This document shows, in pieces, positions 45,006 through 57,119 of a DNA stretch of 64,000 bases. The position numbers were made by a program, and so were the translations under genes. The DNA is from Tanypteryx hageni (lineage: Eukaryota > Arthropoda > Insecta > Odonata > Petaluridae), in NCBI GenBank assembly GCA_028673005.1, contig CM054117.1:33576561-33640560 (forward strand). Reading direction: 5' to 3'. Position 1 is the stretch's first letter. Every line of letters starts with the position of its first letter. The notes below the pieces were generated by a model. The model ran no database searches. It was not told the origin of the DNA and saw only the letters and a list, made by a program, of their open reading frames with translations.

Positions 45006-47605
45006 GTAAGTGGTATTTTTTCGGTTTGTTTTGTCGTTTTTATTTTCGCCGACGATGAAACAAAAATATTTTATCGATGAAATAGGGTCTACGGTATTAA
45101 CCCGTTGGTTCATGAAGTTTGAAGTTGAAGAGATAATCCGCAAATATTTCGGATTGTTATTGAAATAAAATGTCGAAAACGCTTTTTAAAAAGCTTTCCA
45201 GCTATACTGTTCGCTGAGTCGATACACGTAAAAATAAAGAGGATTTCGCATCGCTCATAAAATCCCGAAAATATGTGAAGCGTGAGATTCTATTTGAAAA
45301 TAATTTGAAATAACACGTTAAATGCTATGAAATAATACGTTAAATGCAAAGAAAAAAACAAAGATTTATAGTTTGAGTTAATAATGAACGATTTAACAGG
45401 CTAATATTTCGACTAAAATGTTTAAACGGCATACATTAAAATTTTTTTACGGGTTTTCATTCAGCGACATTTGCGTCGACGCCAAATTCTCGGAAAAGCC
45501 ACTGATGTTGGGGAACAGCAATTTTTTAAATACACTTAGCTAAATGTCATTGAAAATTATAACGAAAATTTCTCATAATTCACTCATAACAAACGATGCG
45601 ATTAAAATAAGTAACTCTCTAAAGAACCTAAAACATTCAATGAATGGTAATTTTTTAACTCCTTGTTATTTATACGTATAGGGGTCGATTGATTTTTCTA
45701 TTCGATGTCAGAAATAAATATTTACTCGAGCGGTAAATGTCATAAATTAAATTCAAGTAAAAGAAGTTGATAAAATGGAAACGCTACCGCCAAGTCCAAC
45801 CTTTCCGGAAGAATTTTCCCCTCGAAAAACGCCGAAATACCTCGAATAATTTCCGAACCGACCGCTGAATGAAGTGCTCCAGTTTGTCCGTCGATTAACG
45901 CCGAAGACCTTGCGCGTCCATAAATAACCATTCATCACCTTTCGGGAATCTTACCGCGGCGTCGACAAACGTACAACCGGCTCGGACGACGCGTCCGACT
46001 CCGTCAACGAATGATTGATTCATGACAACGCGAACGGGCAAACAGATGGTAAGGGGAAACTTTTCTTTTCCTCCTGAGCCGGAGGAAGAAAACCAGTATG
46101 ATCCGGCTGGGAAAGCCGAAAATGCCTCCAAAGTCGCCTCCTTACATCTCGCTTGAAAGCATGACTCGAATCGGGAATGAAATTACCCTCCCCTCTCCCC
46201 CCTCATCCCAAAGGTGGGAACGGGACGGTATTACGCAAACTTCATTGTAATTTTTCAGCAGCTTCTTTTTTACTATCCGAGAACTGGTTGCGAGGTCATG
46301 GGACGGGGATGGAGGGAGAGGAGGGGAGGGGAGGAGAAGGGGCGGGAAAGAGGGGAGGGGAGGGAAGGAATAGGCTGCGATCCGGCGCGCAAGTGCTTTT
46401 CAACTTTTTTGCGCAATTCTGCCGGAGGCGATGGTGTTTTCTTTTGGTGCGTAACGCCAGGTGACCACCATTTAAAAAATGGTGATTAATTAGTCTCGCG
46501 GTTGGAATAAGCTGTTCCACGTGGTAACCGTAAATCTAGAATGTATATATCCTAAACAGCGAATTTCTCTCCGGCTAAGCCCACGATCGTGATTCTCTCT
46601 CTCTCTCTCCCTCTCAAACCCTTCACGTTTATTTTTTATATCGAGCCGTGAGGATAAATAATGTCTCCTTGTAATTCGAGACATCGATTCCATCTTAAAG
46701 AGTCGTTGGTTTTGCTTTCTAAGTAATTATTTAAGATCTACTTACGTTTCGCGTTCTTTTAGCTCCCAAAGTCTATAATCGTTCGAGCGGAGTTTGAAAC
46801 TCGTTCCGTGTCATTAATCTCACTCTCATTACACGGGGTTAAAAATGCAGAAAATTTATTTCGTTTTGATTTATTCTTCGAGCTGACGCTTTCTTTTTTT
46901 ATATCGACATAGAGTAAATACATCCGTTTACATTATCACTATTATATTAGTAAATGATGTTTAACTAATGTACGAGTTTATACGCTGATACTACTCTCTG
47001 AATCACCAAAATTTGCCTGGTAACACCAAACATAGTCCACGAATCCATTTATATGATGTAGGTTAGCGCTAAGGCCGTAAAACGTTTGAATAAACCAGTT
47101 AGGCATCTCAGCCACAGAAAGTTTCCTGGATCATCCATTGGGTTCGAGCCAAAAGGAAGACTTGGAAATTAGTTTTTGAATCTCTCGTTGCTATGACCAA
47201 AAAGCAATACCATAAGTAAACTCGTTCTATTTTATCAACGGCGATAAAAAATGAATATAAAATATGCTATTTTCATATGAAGTGGCAGTTTTTTTTGGAA
47301 GTTTTGATTTTTTTTTGGATCATCGTCCTATCTAACGGGTATAATTAAAAGAATGAGTTATTTTTTGCCATTAATGCAATAAAACATGCATCAGAGCTGT
47401 AGTATGCTTGCTAAAACACTCCACAAACCTTACTATTAGCAATCATTGTTAATCATTTTGATCTAAAGAACAACAGCTGTATTGAATTTAATTAAAGTTT
47501 AGAAAAGTACCACAATATTACGCAGTGTATTAGTCGACGATCGAGACGAAAATATTTTCTCATACTTTTATACCCCGACTTAAGCATTGTAACAGTGCTT
47601 TAGAT
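45006..47605. other. Noncoding stretch, no gene seen
   Basis: It would be the next intron of the candidate gene. A GC-richer part at 45740-46480 has overlapping frames of 60-95 codons on both strands with G-rich runs, none recognised. A box B-like GGGTTCGAGCC at 47148 has no matching box A at a normal distance. Confidence 0.35.
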
Positions 47606-47922
47606 CAGTGGTGCCCAAACTACGGCCCGCGGGCCAAATGCGGCCCGCGAAGCTATGGCGAAAAAGCAATTTAAAAAATTTAACAAAGAAATTCATTCAT
47701 TTTTTGAAAATTTCCAAAATAAAACTTTAAATATTGAAGTTTTAGCCATAAAAACCTTATTTAGATTTGATTTTCACTTGCGTGGCACCTCAGAATATAC
47801 AGAAAACTTCCGATGTAAACTCTAATCCGGCCCGCCGAAGAATTGGCAACTTCCAATGCGGCCCGCCAAGGGATTCGCAACCACTGATGTGGCCCGCCAT
47901 TACCAAGGTTTGTGCACCACTG
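47606..47922. mobile_element. hAT MITE, 317 bp
   Basis: The ends are CAGTGGTGCCCAAACT and, inward from the right, CAGTGGTGCACAAACC. The 8-bp duplication is CTTTAGAT (47598-47605) and TTTTAGAT (47923-47930), 7 of 8 identical and fitting nTnnnnAn. Internal GGCCCGC repeats occur in both halves. It has no coding capacity; the open frame crossing it belongs by chance to the neighbouring LINE frame. Confidence 0.9.
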
Positions 47923-47930
47923 TTTTAGAT

Positions 47931-49285
47931 GATGGAATCTACAAGAATTTAAAAGATTTTTTTCGTTACTCCTGACTTTGAATATGCACGCGTCGCTCAG
48001 ACCGATAATTGGATAGAACAGCTCCAATAACTTAAACTCATCGTGTTTAACCCACAGATCGAGATCAGTGCCTAGAGTGCGGATTTTCGTGGGTTCATGG
48101 AAGGCCTTCACGGCTACCATAGCGGTCACGGGGCCCACGAAGTCCCCACCGTACTTCACCCTTCCAAACAATCCCTTACTTTTCCTGAACTTAGGCGCAG
48201 TTACATAGATATGGATATACTTATATTCCTCCTCACAGCTCGTCTTATTTTTACCATGCATATATGAACTAACTCTACGTTTAAAATGTTTCGCGTCCTT
48301 AGGTAAGGGCTTGAAGAGCACTTCAGGTAACTTGTTCCACTCGCTGATTCCCCTGTTTAGAAACGAATACTTTACTGTATTTGTTTTCTGCGGGCTAAGT
48401 TTAATTTTAAATTCATGGCTATTTTTCCCTAAAAAATTCGGCACCTGCATTCCACTTCTTAAGTCTTCCCATGCTTCATTATTGCCGTATGCCTGGTGTT
48501 TTGGGGTGGGATGCGATTATATAGCCTCTCCCACTCAAATGTCAACCTCACCTGCACGTGGTGCACCCTGCTTCACAGACGAGGCTCTGGCGTCCGAGTG
48601 ACTCCCGGGATAAGGAGTCCCCCCTCTACCAAGTGCCAACGGCCTATTTAGGGGCGGATGAGAAGGTGGAGGGGTAGGGCACCCTCTTGCCCTTGGGGTG
48701 GGAAACTGCCCCTAAAGGCGGAGGAACTATTTTGATAGTCAACGGCATAGGATGGAGAAGGCAACAGGAAACCACTCCATTAAAGATCCTATTGGATATC
48801 CCGAGGGTAGCAACCATGGAAATCATGGTTGCAGCGACAAGGCTTAGCCTTTAGATGAAGAAGAAGAAGCCTGGTACAGTCCCCCTAATCTGTTAATTCG
48901 TCTCCTATTTTCTAATGATTACCAATCCAGAATTTTCAACATTTCTGTGATGCTGTCTTCCTTTTTAAACCTATCTAGCACATATCTCGCAACTTTCCTC
49001 TGAACTTTCTCTATTTTCCTTTTTTGACATATCCCATGTGGATCCCATACATTCGTCGCGTATTCTAATATTGGTCTGACTATAGCTTTGTACGCCTTTT
49101 CCTTCGCAGCGCTACTACTTCCTTTAAGATTACGCATAACATAATGTAGGTTTTTACAAACTTTTCCTATAATACTGTCAATATTCCTATCCCATCCTAG
49201 ATCTTTTGCTACATGGACGCCTAAATACTTGCAGCAATGATATTTTGGTACCATTTCGCCGTGTAGGTTGTATCTGCGCTCACTT
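47931..49285 (-). mobile_element. 5'-truncated non-LTR retrotransposon (CR1/jockey type), decayed
   Basis: The - strand encodes the C-terminal part of a LINE reverse transcriptase. At 49254-48922, YLGVHVAKDLGWD, then RPILEYATNVWDPH and QRKVARYVLD are the conserved thumb-region motifs just after the polymerase core. A TAA at 48919-48921 interrupts the frame. Past it the frame reads SLENRRRINRLGGLYQ, is broken by a SINE (48498-48869), and resumes to 48230 with the usual FLNRGISEWNKLPE end. Sequence to about 47931 is probably 3' UTR. The endonuclease and the catalytic YADD part are missing. Upstream the copy stops at, or is interrupted by, another SINE. It is incapable of moving. Confidence 0.85.
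48498..48869 (+). mobile_element. SINE-like retroposon inside the LINE, 372 bp
   Basis: It is flanked by a perfect 7-bp duplication, GCCTGGT, at 48491-48497 and 48870-48876. It ends in a GATGAAGAAGAAGAA simple-repeat tail. Removing it with one duplication copy rejoins the LINE reading frame without a shift, which fixes the edges. The body contains GGCAACAGGAAACCACTCCAT and GGAAATCATGGTTGC. I see no convincing polymerase III boxes, so its head type is uncertain. Confidence 0.85.
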
Positions 49286-49600
49286 ATGTAGTGGTGTAGT
49301 GGTTAGGACGCTGGCTGCTTCTCGGCTGCTGCTCAAAAAGGCAGCGGGCACGAATCCTGCGATAGTAGGATTTTTTCCAAAGTTGCTCGGCCCCCTGTTT
49401 GTGTGGTTTGAGGAGACCACGCAAAGTCAGCTTTCCGTCCTTAGGAAGAGACGTTTAGCCGTTGGTCCCCCTGGTGTCCTTCGTTAAGAGTACACTAATG
49501 CCGGCACCGGGTATCCCTCCTCCCTTGTGAGTATCTTCGGTGTGGAAGGAGCTATGGCTATAATAATCCAAGAGGTTGATTAGCCAAACATACGCACGCA
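49286..49600 (+). mobile_element. tRNA-derived SINE, third-family copy
   Basis: Matches 17988-18302 in order: GTGGTGTAGTGGTTAGGACGC, GGGCACGAATCCTGCG, CCCCTGTTTGTGTGGTTTGAG, then GCCGTTGGTCCCCCTGG, AATGCCGGCACCGGG and CCAAGAGGTTGATTAGCC, with a short ACGCACGC tail. The target duplication is only a weak CRCTCACTT/CGCACTT match. It abuts the truncated LINE. Confidence 0.88.
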
Positions 49601-50877
49601 CTTCTAAAATTCTAGTTTTGCCGACAATCTTCATAATTTAATGTAGCATTATACGACTGTTATAAGTTGAACCACTGCTTCGGAGAAACCAATACAGTAT
49701 GGAGATCGATTCGGCCGTTTAGTGATTGTACCCAGGCACGAAGCTCATACGATTATCTGTCGAAAAAAGGTGCTTATAAATGATTTCCCCCTCCGCGCCG
49801 TAATAGGAAATATATTTATTGAAGAAATCAGCGATAACATACAGAACCTAAACCCACACTCGGCGAATCTTATCTCACGCGAAAATCGCCAAAACAGTTT
49901 AAAAAATACGCCCATCGATTTTCCGATGATGCCACAACGTCGCACTGTTTATTTATTATCGACGGGTTATTTTAGAACACATTTCCTGCCGAGAGGGCGG
50001 GAGGGAGGGAGGGAGGGAGGGAAGTAGGAGGGGGATTGGGCAGACAGTGAGCGAGACACATCCACAAGACTCTCTCGGACGTCACATCCGCAATTCGGAA
50101 TCGCCAGAAAACGCAACAATAAACGAAAAAGCTCCGCCCATGCTCGCAATCCATAAATTCGCATTTTTTTTACTTGTTTACCCCGAAAAAAACCCGACTC
50201 TCTCTTTTACGATCGTATTCCATAACGCCGCCGTCTAAGACTTTGCCCCTTCCCATCCCGAAAAGGAAAGGACGCATTAGAACTCATTTCCGGAGAAGAT
50301 GGCATGCACATTTTATACGGCGAAATAAAGATAAAAGAGGAAAAACATTTTTTCCCCGACTCCTTCGGAGGCAGAGAGCGGTAGCCCGCTTGAAAGAGAT
50401 CAGAATTCCTTCCCCGCTCCCTCATCCTTTTCTACCTCCCCCCGGGGGTGGGCTACACTTCTTCCTTCGACTCCCTCTACTCCCCACCTCTGTCTCCATC
50501 TTGACTTTCCCACCCCTTTCTTCCTTCGCATCTTCCCTCCGCCAACCCGGAATATAAACCGCTTCTCTCCGCACCCCTTCTCCATGGCGACCGAACGTTC
50601 ACCCCGCTCACCCCCTCCTCCTCACCCCCTCTTTTCCCACCCCTTTTAAAAACAGCCGCCATGTCGCGCCTATAAGATCGACCGAGCCATAAAACAACGG
50701 AGGATCGTTCCTTGCGGACACGATTACGTCACCGTTATCTCCTATTTTTCGTTTTCTTTTATTTCGGCGTCGAAGAAGAGGTGTGTTTGTGTTTGTTGTG
50801 CGCCTGCGGGGTTGTCGAAGTTGATGCCCTCGCGGTTGTGCGGGGACGGTAGAGAAGGTTTTTATTTTGGGGAGGAT
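49601..50877. other. Noncoding stretch, no gene seen
   Basis: Opposing frames up to 127 codons overlap at 49720-50660, largely in purine/pyrimidine-biased sequence (GGGAGGGA at 50000-50035, CT-rich at 50400-50640). None is recognised. Confidence 0.35.
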
Positions 50878-51076
50878 GGGGTTGGTGGTGGTAGTGGTAT
50901 GGGGTTGGTGGTGGCATTGGGTTGGTGGTGGTAAGGGGTTGGTGGTGGAAGTGGTATGGGGTTGGTGGTGGTATGGGGTTGGTGGTGGTATGGGGATGGT
51001 GGTGGCATTGGGTTGGTGGCGGTAAGGGGTTGGTGGTGGAAGTGGTATGGGGTTGGTGGTGGTGGTATGGGGTTTT
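50878..51076 (+). repeat. Minisatellite of GGTTGGTGGTGG(N)ATGGG type
   Basis: About ten tandem units of 18-27 bp built from GGGGTTGGTGGTGGTATG and a longer variant with GGAAGTGGTATG. A higher-order unit of about 110 bp is repeated (near 50911 and 51002). G-runs at regular spacing could form G-quadruplexes. Frames across it are repeat products (His/Pro/Thr on -). Confidence 0.93.
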
Positions 51077-52430
51077 TCTCACTCATTGCAGACACTCGTC
51101 GATCGCAAGGTCTCTAGAGGATGACGGTCAGTCCAGAAGGAGGTGGGGAGGCGGAAGGGAGAGCGCGGGGGCGGGAAGGGGGTTGTTATCAATTCAATGG
51201 AGGCGGTCCTCTTTCACGTGTTTGCGTCGTTTATCCGAGATCGCCGCCCTCGCTCGCCCCCGCCCTCCTTTCTCTGCCGAAATACAGGGCAAAGTAGTAC
51301 GTGTCGAATGGGTCGTGAGAGAGAGAGAAAGAGAAGACGAGAAATGGAGGTGTTTTTATACCGTAAGGATGTTTACAGGTGTGGCTCTAGGTCGAAACTT
51401 TGCGATCGAGAAAAGTTTTTTTGGGGAGGGGTGGATGGAAGCAACGTGAGAGAGTTGTCCTAAAAAATAACGGAACCGATAAGAACTCGAGGAAATATGA
51501 TCAGATATACCGTAAGCTAATTTTCGCCTTTTAATTCGCGTTTGGTAGTTGCAGTTAAAAAAATGCTTTCATTGGCTCATTTGGTCCATTGGCAGATCAT
51601 TTTAATGGAGTTTTTTTTCGGTTCCAATACTCTTTGTTGTCACATTATACGTTGCAGAGATAAATCTTTTACAACATGTTCATGTTTGTATTTCTAGTTT
51701 ATTACCATTTGATATTTTTCTGCCTTTCCTCTTTGTTATGATTTCACCTTTTTTAGCTCACGCTGTCTTTTTAATTCTGCGAGGGAAAATTTGAAGTGTA
51801 AAATTCCTCGGCTCTTCATGTCTTCCGTCTTCTTTGGTCCTTGATTCCTCCTGTTTAGTCTTGTCCTCTGCTCCCTGTTACGTCTTGTTCGCTGGTCTGC
51901 TCTGCTCCGGTGATGCCTCTTTGTTTTCATTTTCAGTTTATATGGAATTATAATTTATTACATTACATATCAATTGTGCTGCTTCTATGTATATTACGTG
52001 CTTTTTGTTTCAGAACAGTATTGCCAAAGACGACGAAATTATCTCAGTTCTTTGGAATTCCTGGTCAGTACAGCGCAGTCATTTTTTTTTTAAATCCGTT
52101 TTGATATCAACGTCTTCGAAATGTTTGTCCACAAACTGCTTTCTTTGAGAATGCGAGGTCCGGATTCTGCGGTGTCTCGTGGAGGCTCATCGCAATTTGG
52201 CTATTATTTCTGTTAATTGCTTTTGAGGTTACTTAATAATAATAATACTTAATTGAAAACAGGTAAAGCGTGATCCATGAACATGGATAACATTAGCGTT
52301 GTTATCAATAATATTTTGCGTTTTATTTCGCTAGAAAGATTTCTCTCAATAACCTAATTGACGAACTGAGGTGAATTTGGAATTTTATCACCTCTCATAT
52401 TTATAAATTTAGTTTATCTTGTTTTTTTTT
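51077..52430. other. GC-rich then AT-rich noncoding stretch, no gene proven
   Basis: 51080-51470 is GC-rich with two overlapping + frames (175 codons, mostly repeat-encoded at its start, and 106 codons beginning MGRRKGERGG). Neither matches a known family. A TCAGTC at 51128 lacks a downstream element at +28. The rest is AT-rich. Confidence 0.35.
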
Positions 52431-52740
52431 TATGGGGTTATACTGCCACAAATTCGGTCACTAGAACCTCATTTGTAGGTGGCATCAATGTGAAAATGCA
52501 CACTCAAATTTTCAGCTTTCAATCTTTTATCGGAGATATTTAAACATTTTTTAAATAGGATCCTATCCGACTCAGTATGTTTTTCAAAACTGAAATATAA
52601 AGAAGAAAGAATGACACAGAAATCTATACTCCAAGTTTCACCTTTCTATAGTTTACGGTTTAGTCACTATCTCAATTTAAGCAAGTGGACAGACAGACGC
52701 CAAAGTGAAACAATAAGCTCATTTTTTAAACGCGCTAAAA
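52431..52740 (+). repeat. Dispersed repeat family B, copy 2
   Basis: Matches 20578-20936 with modest divergence: ATGGGGTTATACTGCCACA, GTAGGTGGCATCAATGTG, CTATAGTTTACGGTT, GGACAGACAGACGCCAAAGTG and the right end TTTTTTAAACGCGCTAAAA. Confidence 0.75.
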
Positions 52741-54263
52741 ATATCTAGCACTTGGTTGGACACACTTCAGTTCAATTTTTCGAAGTTAGATTATATTTCA
52801 TATGATTAACCTTCTGTTATTTTATTTAAGTTCGCACAGTACATTACAAAATTTATCTGTGTCGAGAAATGCCTGCTGAAACCATAAATTAAATAGCTAA
52901 AAATGAAGCAGAAAGATAGCGCCCTGAAAGAATGAATAGGAAACTGAAGGTTCTCACTGATATTTTCTCATGCGGGGAAACGTTTCTGTTTCTTACGAAA
53001 AATCGTTTGAGTGACAACAAAATAAAGCTTTGAAGGAAAATGCGTTTCAAAGTCTCCACGGATCTCAGAGTATGTTTTTATCTTTACGGTTTCCTGTCAC
53101 GAACTATCGAGAAGTTAAAATAAAATGCAATGGGAGTGTAAAGGGACCACACAAATCTTCTACGGAAAGCACAAAAAACTTTGAACTGGAGAGGATGTTA
53201 ATCTCCAGCAGCTATCTGACCTGGATTTCACAGATTGCAAGACTTGCCAAATTTTTAAGTGCCGCTAAATAGGAAACAGTCGACGCTTACTCAACGAGTA
53301 ACCCTTTCTTTTATGGAGGAAGAATGGTATTCCAGTCACTAAGGCCACACATATAACGTCCACTTCCCTTCGAATTCATTCACAAAACCTGGAATAAAGT
53401 CTAGGATATGACCTATTATACAGGGTAGGATCAGAATCCCTATGTAAGGAAACAACGATAACGACACACTTTGGGGTTTTTTAATATTACTTTTCGTTGA
53501 ATTTCCTTTCCTCAGCCGAATGAATACAAATAAGGTGACAATTTAATCCGGCGGAGCTGAACACCACTGTGGGACCGAGTTGCTTTTAAAATTTAATTTA
53601 ATAATGCGATTCGATGAAAATGAATTGTTAACTTTCACACAGGTTTAGAGACATTTTTAATGTCTTGGATACATTTTTAATTATTTCCTGATCTTTCTCG
53701 TTCAACAAACTCTAGTTTGAAAAAAATAGTACTTAAGTTACTTTACAAATTATGGGTATACAAAAGATCCTGAAGTAGCCTAATATATATTTTCACAATA
53801 AATATGACGTATATGTGAATACTTTGATCGTATTAATGATATATTACGTAAAATAATGACATTTTTGATAGTCCAAATCTATGGTGTGAATGTTGGCGCA
53901 GGTTCTTATGCACCGAAAGAGACAAAAAGAGCTTAGCAATTCTATACATGCAACGATTGAGCTTAGGCTGTTAGACTAAACTGAAGTAGAATAATGGAGA
54001 GGAGGTATTGTGTGTTATTGATACAAATAGTGGCATCAAGTTTTCATCAATGACAAAACATCAAGAGGGTCTCAAGGACCCGCGCCATCTCCGCCGGTTT
54101 ATTATAACGATGTACTTTATAAGGTGGAGAAAACCATATTATACAAAGACATAATTTTTCCTGCATTCCCTAAGAAAACACTGACAGAATAAAATTTCGA
54201 TTCTTGTGACGTCATCAAAGCTTTTTGCATGGGATTCAGCAGCTCACTGCTGTTATTCTGGAG
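52741..54263. other. AT-rich noncoding stretch, nothing recognised
   Basis: An 80-codon frame at 53030-53272 is not recognised. A lone hAT-end-like AACACCACTG lies at about 53561-53570 without a partner end. Confidence 0.35.
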
Positions 54264-54526
54264 CAGTGGTTCTTTTAATCTTTTTTAGCTGCGATCCAAA
54301 TTCCGGTCGCGGCGACCCATGTCCTCCACTAGTTCACTTGTGATAAGTGATAAAATAAATATGAATTAAACAAGTAAATTCATTGAAGCCGTTAGCATTG
54401 AACGGGTTTTTTGGAGGAATGGTATACATATATGGATATAGACAGCCACGGAAGACCTTCGACGATCCATTCAAAATGACTTGGTGACCCGATTTTGGAT
54501 CGCGACCTAGAGGTCAAGAACCACTG
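54264..54526. mobile_element. hAT MITE, 263 bp
   Basis: The ends are CAGTGGTTCTTTTAATC and, inward from the right, CAGTGGTTCTTGACCTC, followed on both sides by GCGACC-type subterminal sequence. The duplication is TTCTGGAG (54256-54263) and TTCTAGAG (54527-54534), 7 of 8 identical and fitting nTnnnnAn. This end type resembles widespread hAT families with a CAGYGGTTCT start. Confidence 0.9.
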
Positions 54527-55436
54527 TTCTAGAGTGACAATAGCAGTCACATCCTCATAAAATATCCTATCTCAGGCGGCAATGGCACCGCTACTATTTT
54601 CACAAAGGGTAGATGTTTTTATGGAGATTTGAAGCAGCACAGACTATCCAGGATAAAAGGTTTTGAAAGTCGTTTATTCATCGCCATCCGATTGATGTGG
54701 AATGAACGAGACAGGAATACGGGAATGACAAATTTTTCATTTGAAAGAAATACAACGCAGTTCTTTACTTTGAAAACACATCTAATCCTTCATTCCGCAC
54801 ACACCGATAACCTCTGTAAAAAGTAAAGAACGAGCTGCAAAATCAACAAAATTTATAAAATATGCTTCTCACTCACAATGATGGGGTAATGTTTAGAAAG
54901 CCGATAAAAATCCAAAGCATTTTCTCGTTTTGTTTTTAAAAAATATGCCATCACCGTAGATAGCCGCAAATTTTTGCTCGTTGGAATTCCATTGGAATGC
55001 GATCCGAAACAACAACAAAAATGGAAGTTTCATTTGTTGACGCAACAAGAAAAAGCGCGTTTTATTTATTGAGGTCTATTCAGACTGTAAACTTAAAATT
55101 CTCTATGAACTCAGTAGTATAATTATATTACATAAAGTAATTAATTCAATAATTAGTTTGAGGTATATTCATACTCTTAAACATGTTAGCTTCCCAATCT
55201 AATGATTATTGACTTATGATATGAACATGCTACGTACATTACTACGAAGGGCACTCCTGACTCTCTCCGATCTCTTCAAATTAAGAACTTTCCTGACGCT
55301 CCTCTATTTAAAAAAAAATTATTACGATGGGTTACAGATGGTATTACAGATCACACAAATTGTGATAAAGTTTAATTATCCGATCTATAACCATTTGTTC
55401 AGAATCTTAAATTGAAAATGTTAAAGGGACCCCCCA
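54527..55436. other. AT-rich noncoding stretch, nothing recognised
   Basis: Frames of 65 and 68 codons only, not recognised. Confidence 0.35.
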
Positions 55437-55936
55437 CCGTTATCTCCAAAGAATTTCTTTGGCAACGTAATGAATGGCCTAATAGATCACATATACTCTG
55501 CAAATTAGTCTTATATATATCTCCCACCGTGGGGGGTGCCGGTGGTTGTGGTTAGGACGCTGGCTGCTACACGCCTGCTGATCGAAAGGGCAGCGGGCAC
55601 GAATCCTGCGAAAGTGGGATTTTTTCCAAGGTCTTTCGTCCGGCCCCCTGTTTGTGTGGTTTGAGTAGACCGCACAAAGTCAGCGTTCCGTCCTTCGGAA
55701 GGGACGTTAGGCCGTTGGCCCCCTTGGTGCTATTCGTAAAGAGTGGGCTAATGCCGGCACCGGGTTTCCCTCCTGCCTTGTGTGTGGAAGGAGGTACGAC
55801 TATAATAATTCAAGAGGTTGATTAGCCAAAAAATACACACACACATATCTCCCACCGTTTTAATTTAATTAATTTCACAGACGGACAGACAGACATAGCG
55901 AAAACATAAGCGCGTTTCTAAAATAAAACGCGCTGA
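55437..55936 (+). repeat. Repeat remnant with CAGACGGACAGACAGAC and a GCGCGTTT hairpin, interrupted by a SINE
   Basis: The part to the right of the SINE has the GACAGACAGAC block and an AAACGCGCT end similar to family B, with a hairpin of arms AGCGCGTTT/AAACGCGCT at about 55909-55935. The left part is not clearly family B. Excluding the inserted SINE the remnant is about 170 bp. Confidence 0.4.
55531..55844 (+). mobile_element. tRNA-derived SINE with a perfect 14-bp target duplication
   Basis: ATATCTCCCACCGT occurs at 55517-55530 and again at 55845-55858, bracketing a 314-bp element. Its head (GCCGGTGGTTGTGGTTAGGACGC, GGGCACGAATCCTGCG) and body match the copies at 17988 and 49286. The 3' end is an AAAAAATACACACACAC tail. 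The perfect duplication suggests a comparatively recent insertion. Confidence 0.95.
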
Positions 55937-57119
55937 AACCATGGAAGAAGAGAGGCGCGGACAAGAGAACTCGAGAACATTTAAATTCATGTTCCGTCAT
56001 TTTTTATCAATATCAGTATAAATTCGCCGGCTGGAATTCTCTATCCCTCCCTCTCATTCTCCCTCCCCCTCATTCTCCCTCCCCCCTCTCTCTCTCCCTC
56101 CCTCTTTTTGTTCATGCTCAGATTTTGATGCGTGCATCCAATACTCCGATGTCGGGAAAGAAAATGGTCAAGAATCGGCGAAAAAATCCAATAGGCAAAA
56201 AAATGCATTCGCACGAAGCAGGTCTTTTTTTAAATCATTCCGAACCGTGACCCAGGAGCGCGACGTGAAGCGAACTTTCTATTTACCCCTTCATTTCCTT
56301 TCCCCGCTTTTTGACCTGTGTTTTTCTTGTGTTTGTGTTAATGGAAGCGGCAACACGCGTGGGAGTGTTGTGGAGGAGAGATTCCTACGACGAGAGAAAT
56401 AATTACGTTAGTAAAAATCGTTCTCGTCCGGCAAATGTTACACGATGGACTCTATTTTGTTTTCTCATTTTTATTTCGACTCTTACGTAGTTGAGAGAAA
56501 TGAAAAAATAACCGTATATTTTTCAAATCTTTTTGAGAAATTAATTTATTATATCGTGTTAAAAAAAAACGAAATGAGTTTCTATGCAAAATTGCACCCC
56601 AGAAAATTATGCTCGAGACTATCTTCGATTACTATTTTTTATGTTTTCGATACAACCCTACCCTTTTTTCTGACATTGGTATCATAACTGAACGGTAAGA
56701 ATAAGATCAGTGGGAGGTAATGCAACCGCCATTTTCGTTCTATTTACAAAAACATCGAAACATGACAACTTCGAGTCGAAAATTTCCTAGGAAACATCGC
56801 TTGCTTTTATTTCGAAAAAAAAGAAACTAGCTATTCCAGTAACAAATGATTCGAAAAGCAATTACATACATTACGATCGATTTAGACAAACTATCGGGCT
56901 CTATAAACTCTGCCGAATGATAGCAGTGCCTTAAATGGACAGAGAAAAAAGATACAGATATTTTCCCAATGCTATTGACTAAGTGAGAGATCCATAACTG
57001 CACGGCCATAAAACATACGGACAACGAGAACGAAATATCTATCTTAAACTCAATAAGTATACCCCACTGCACCATGTGTTTATGCCGAAGCATAGGGTCA
57101 ATCCCATAAAATGACCGGC
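55937..57119. other. Noncoding stretch with a CT tract, no gene seen
   Basis: A CCCTCCCTC pyrimidine tract lies at 56041-56107. A frame of 80 codons at 56445-56687 is not recognised. Confidence 0.35.

Noticed and set aside
47761..48450. 229-codon - frame as a host gene
   Set aside because: Its first part is the LINE C-terminus, and its last part runs through LINE 3' sequence and a hAT MITE by chance read-through.
51120..51160. Second Inr promoter (TCAGTC at 51128)
   Set aside because: The +28 position reads GGGAGA, not RGWYV, and no donor-bounded exon follows.
53555..53575. AACACCACTG resembling the right end of a hAT element
   Set aside because: No matching left end or duplication within 1 kb.
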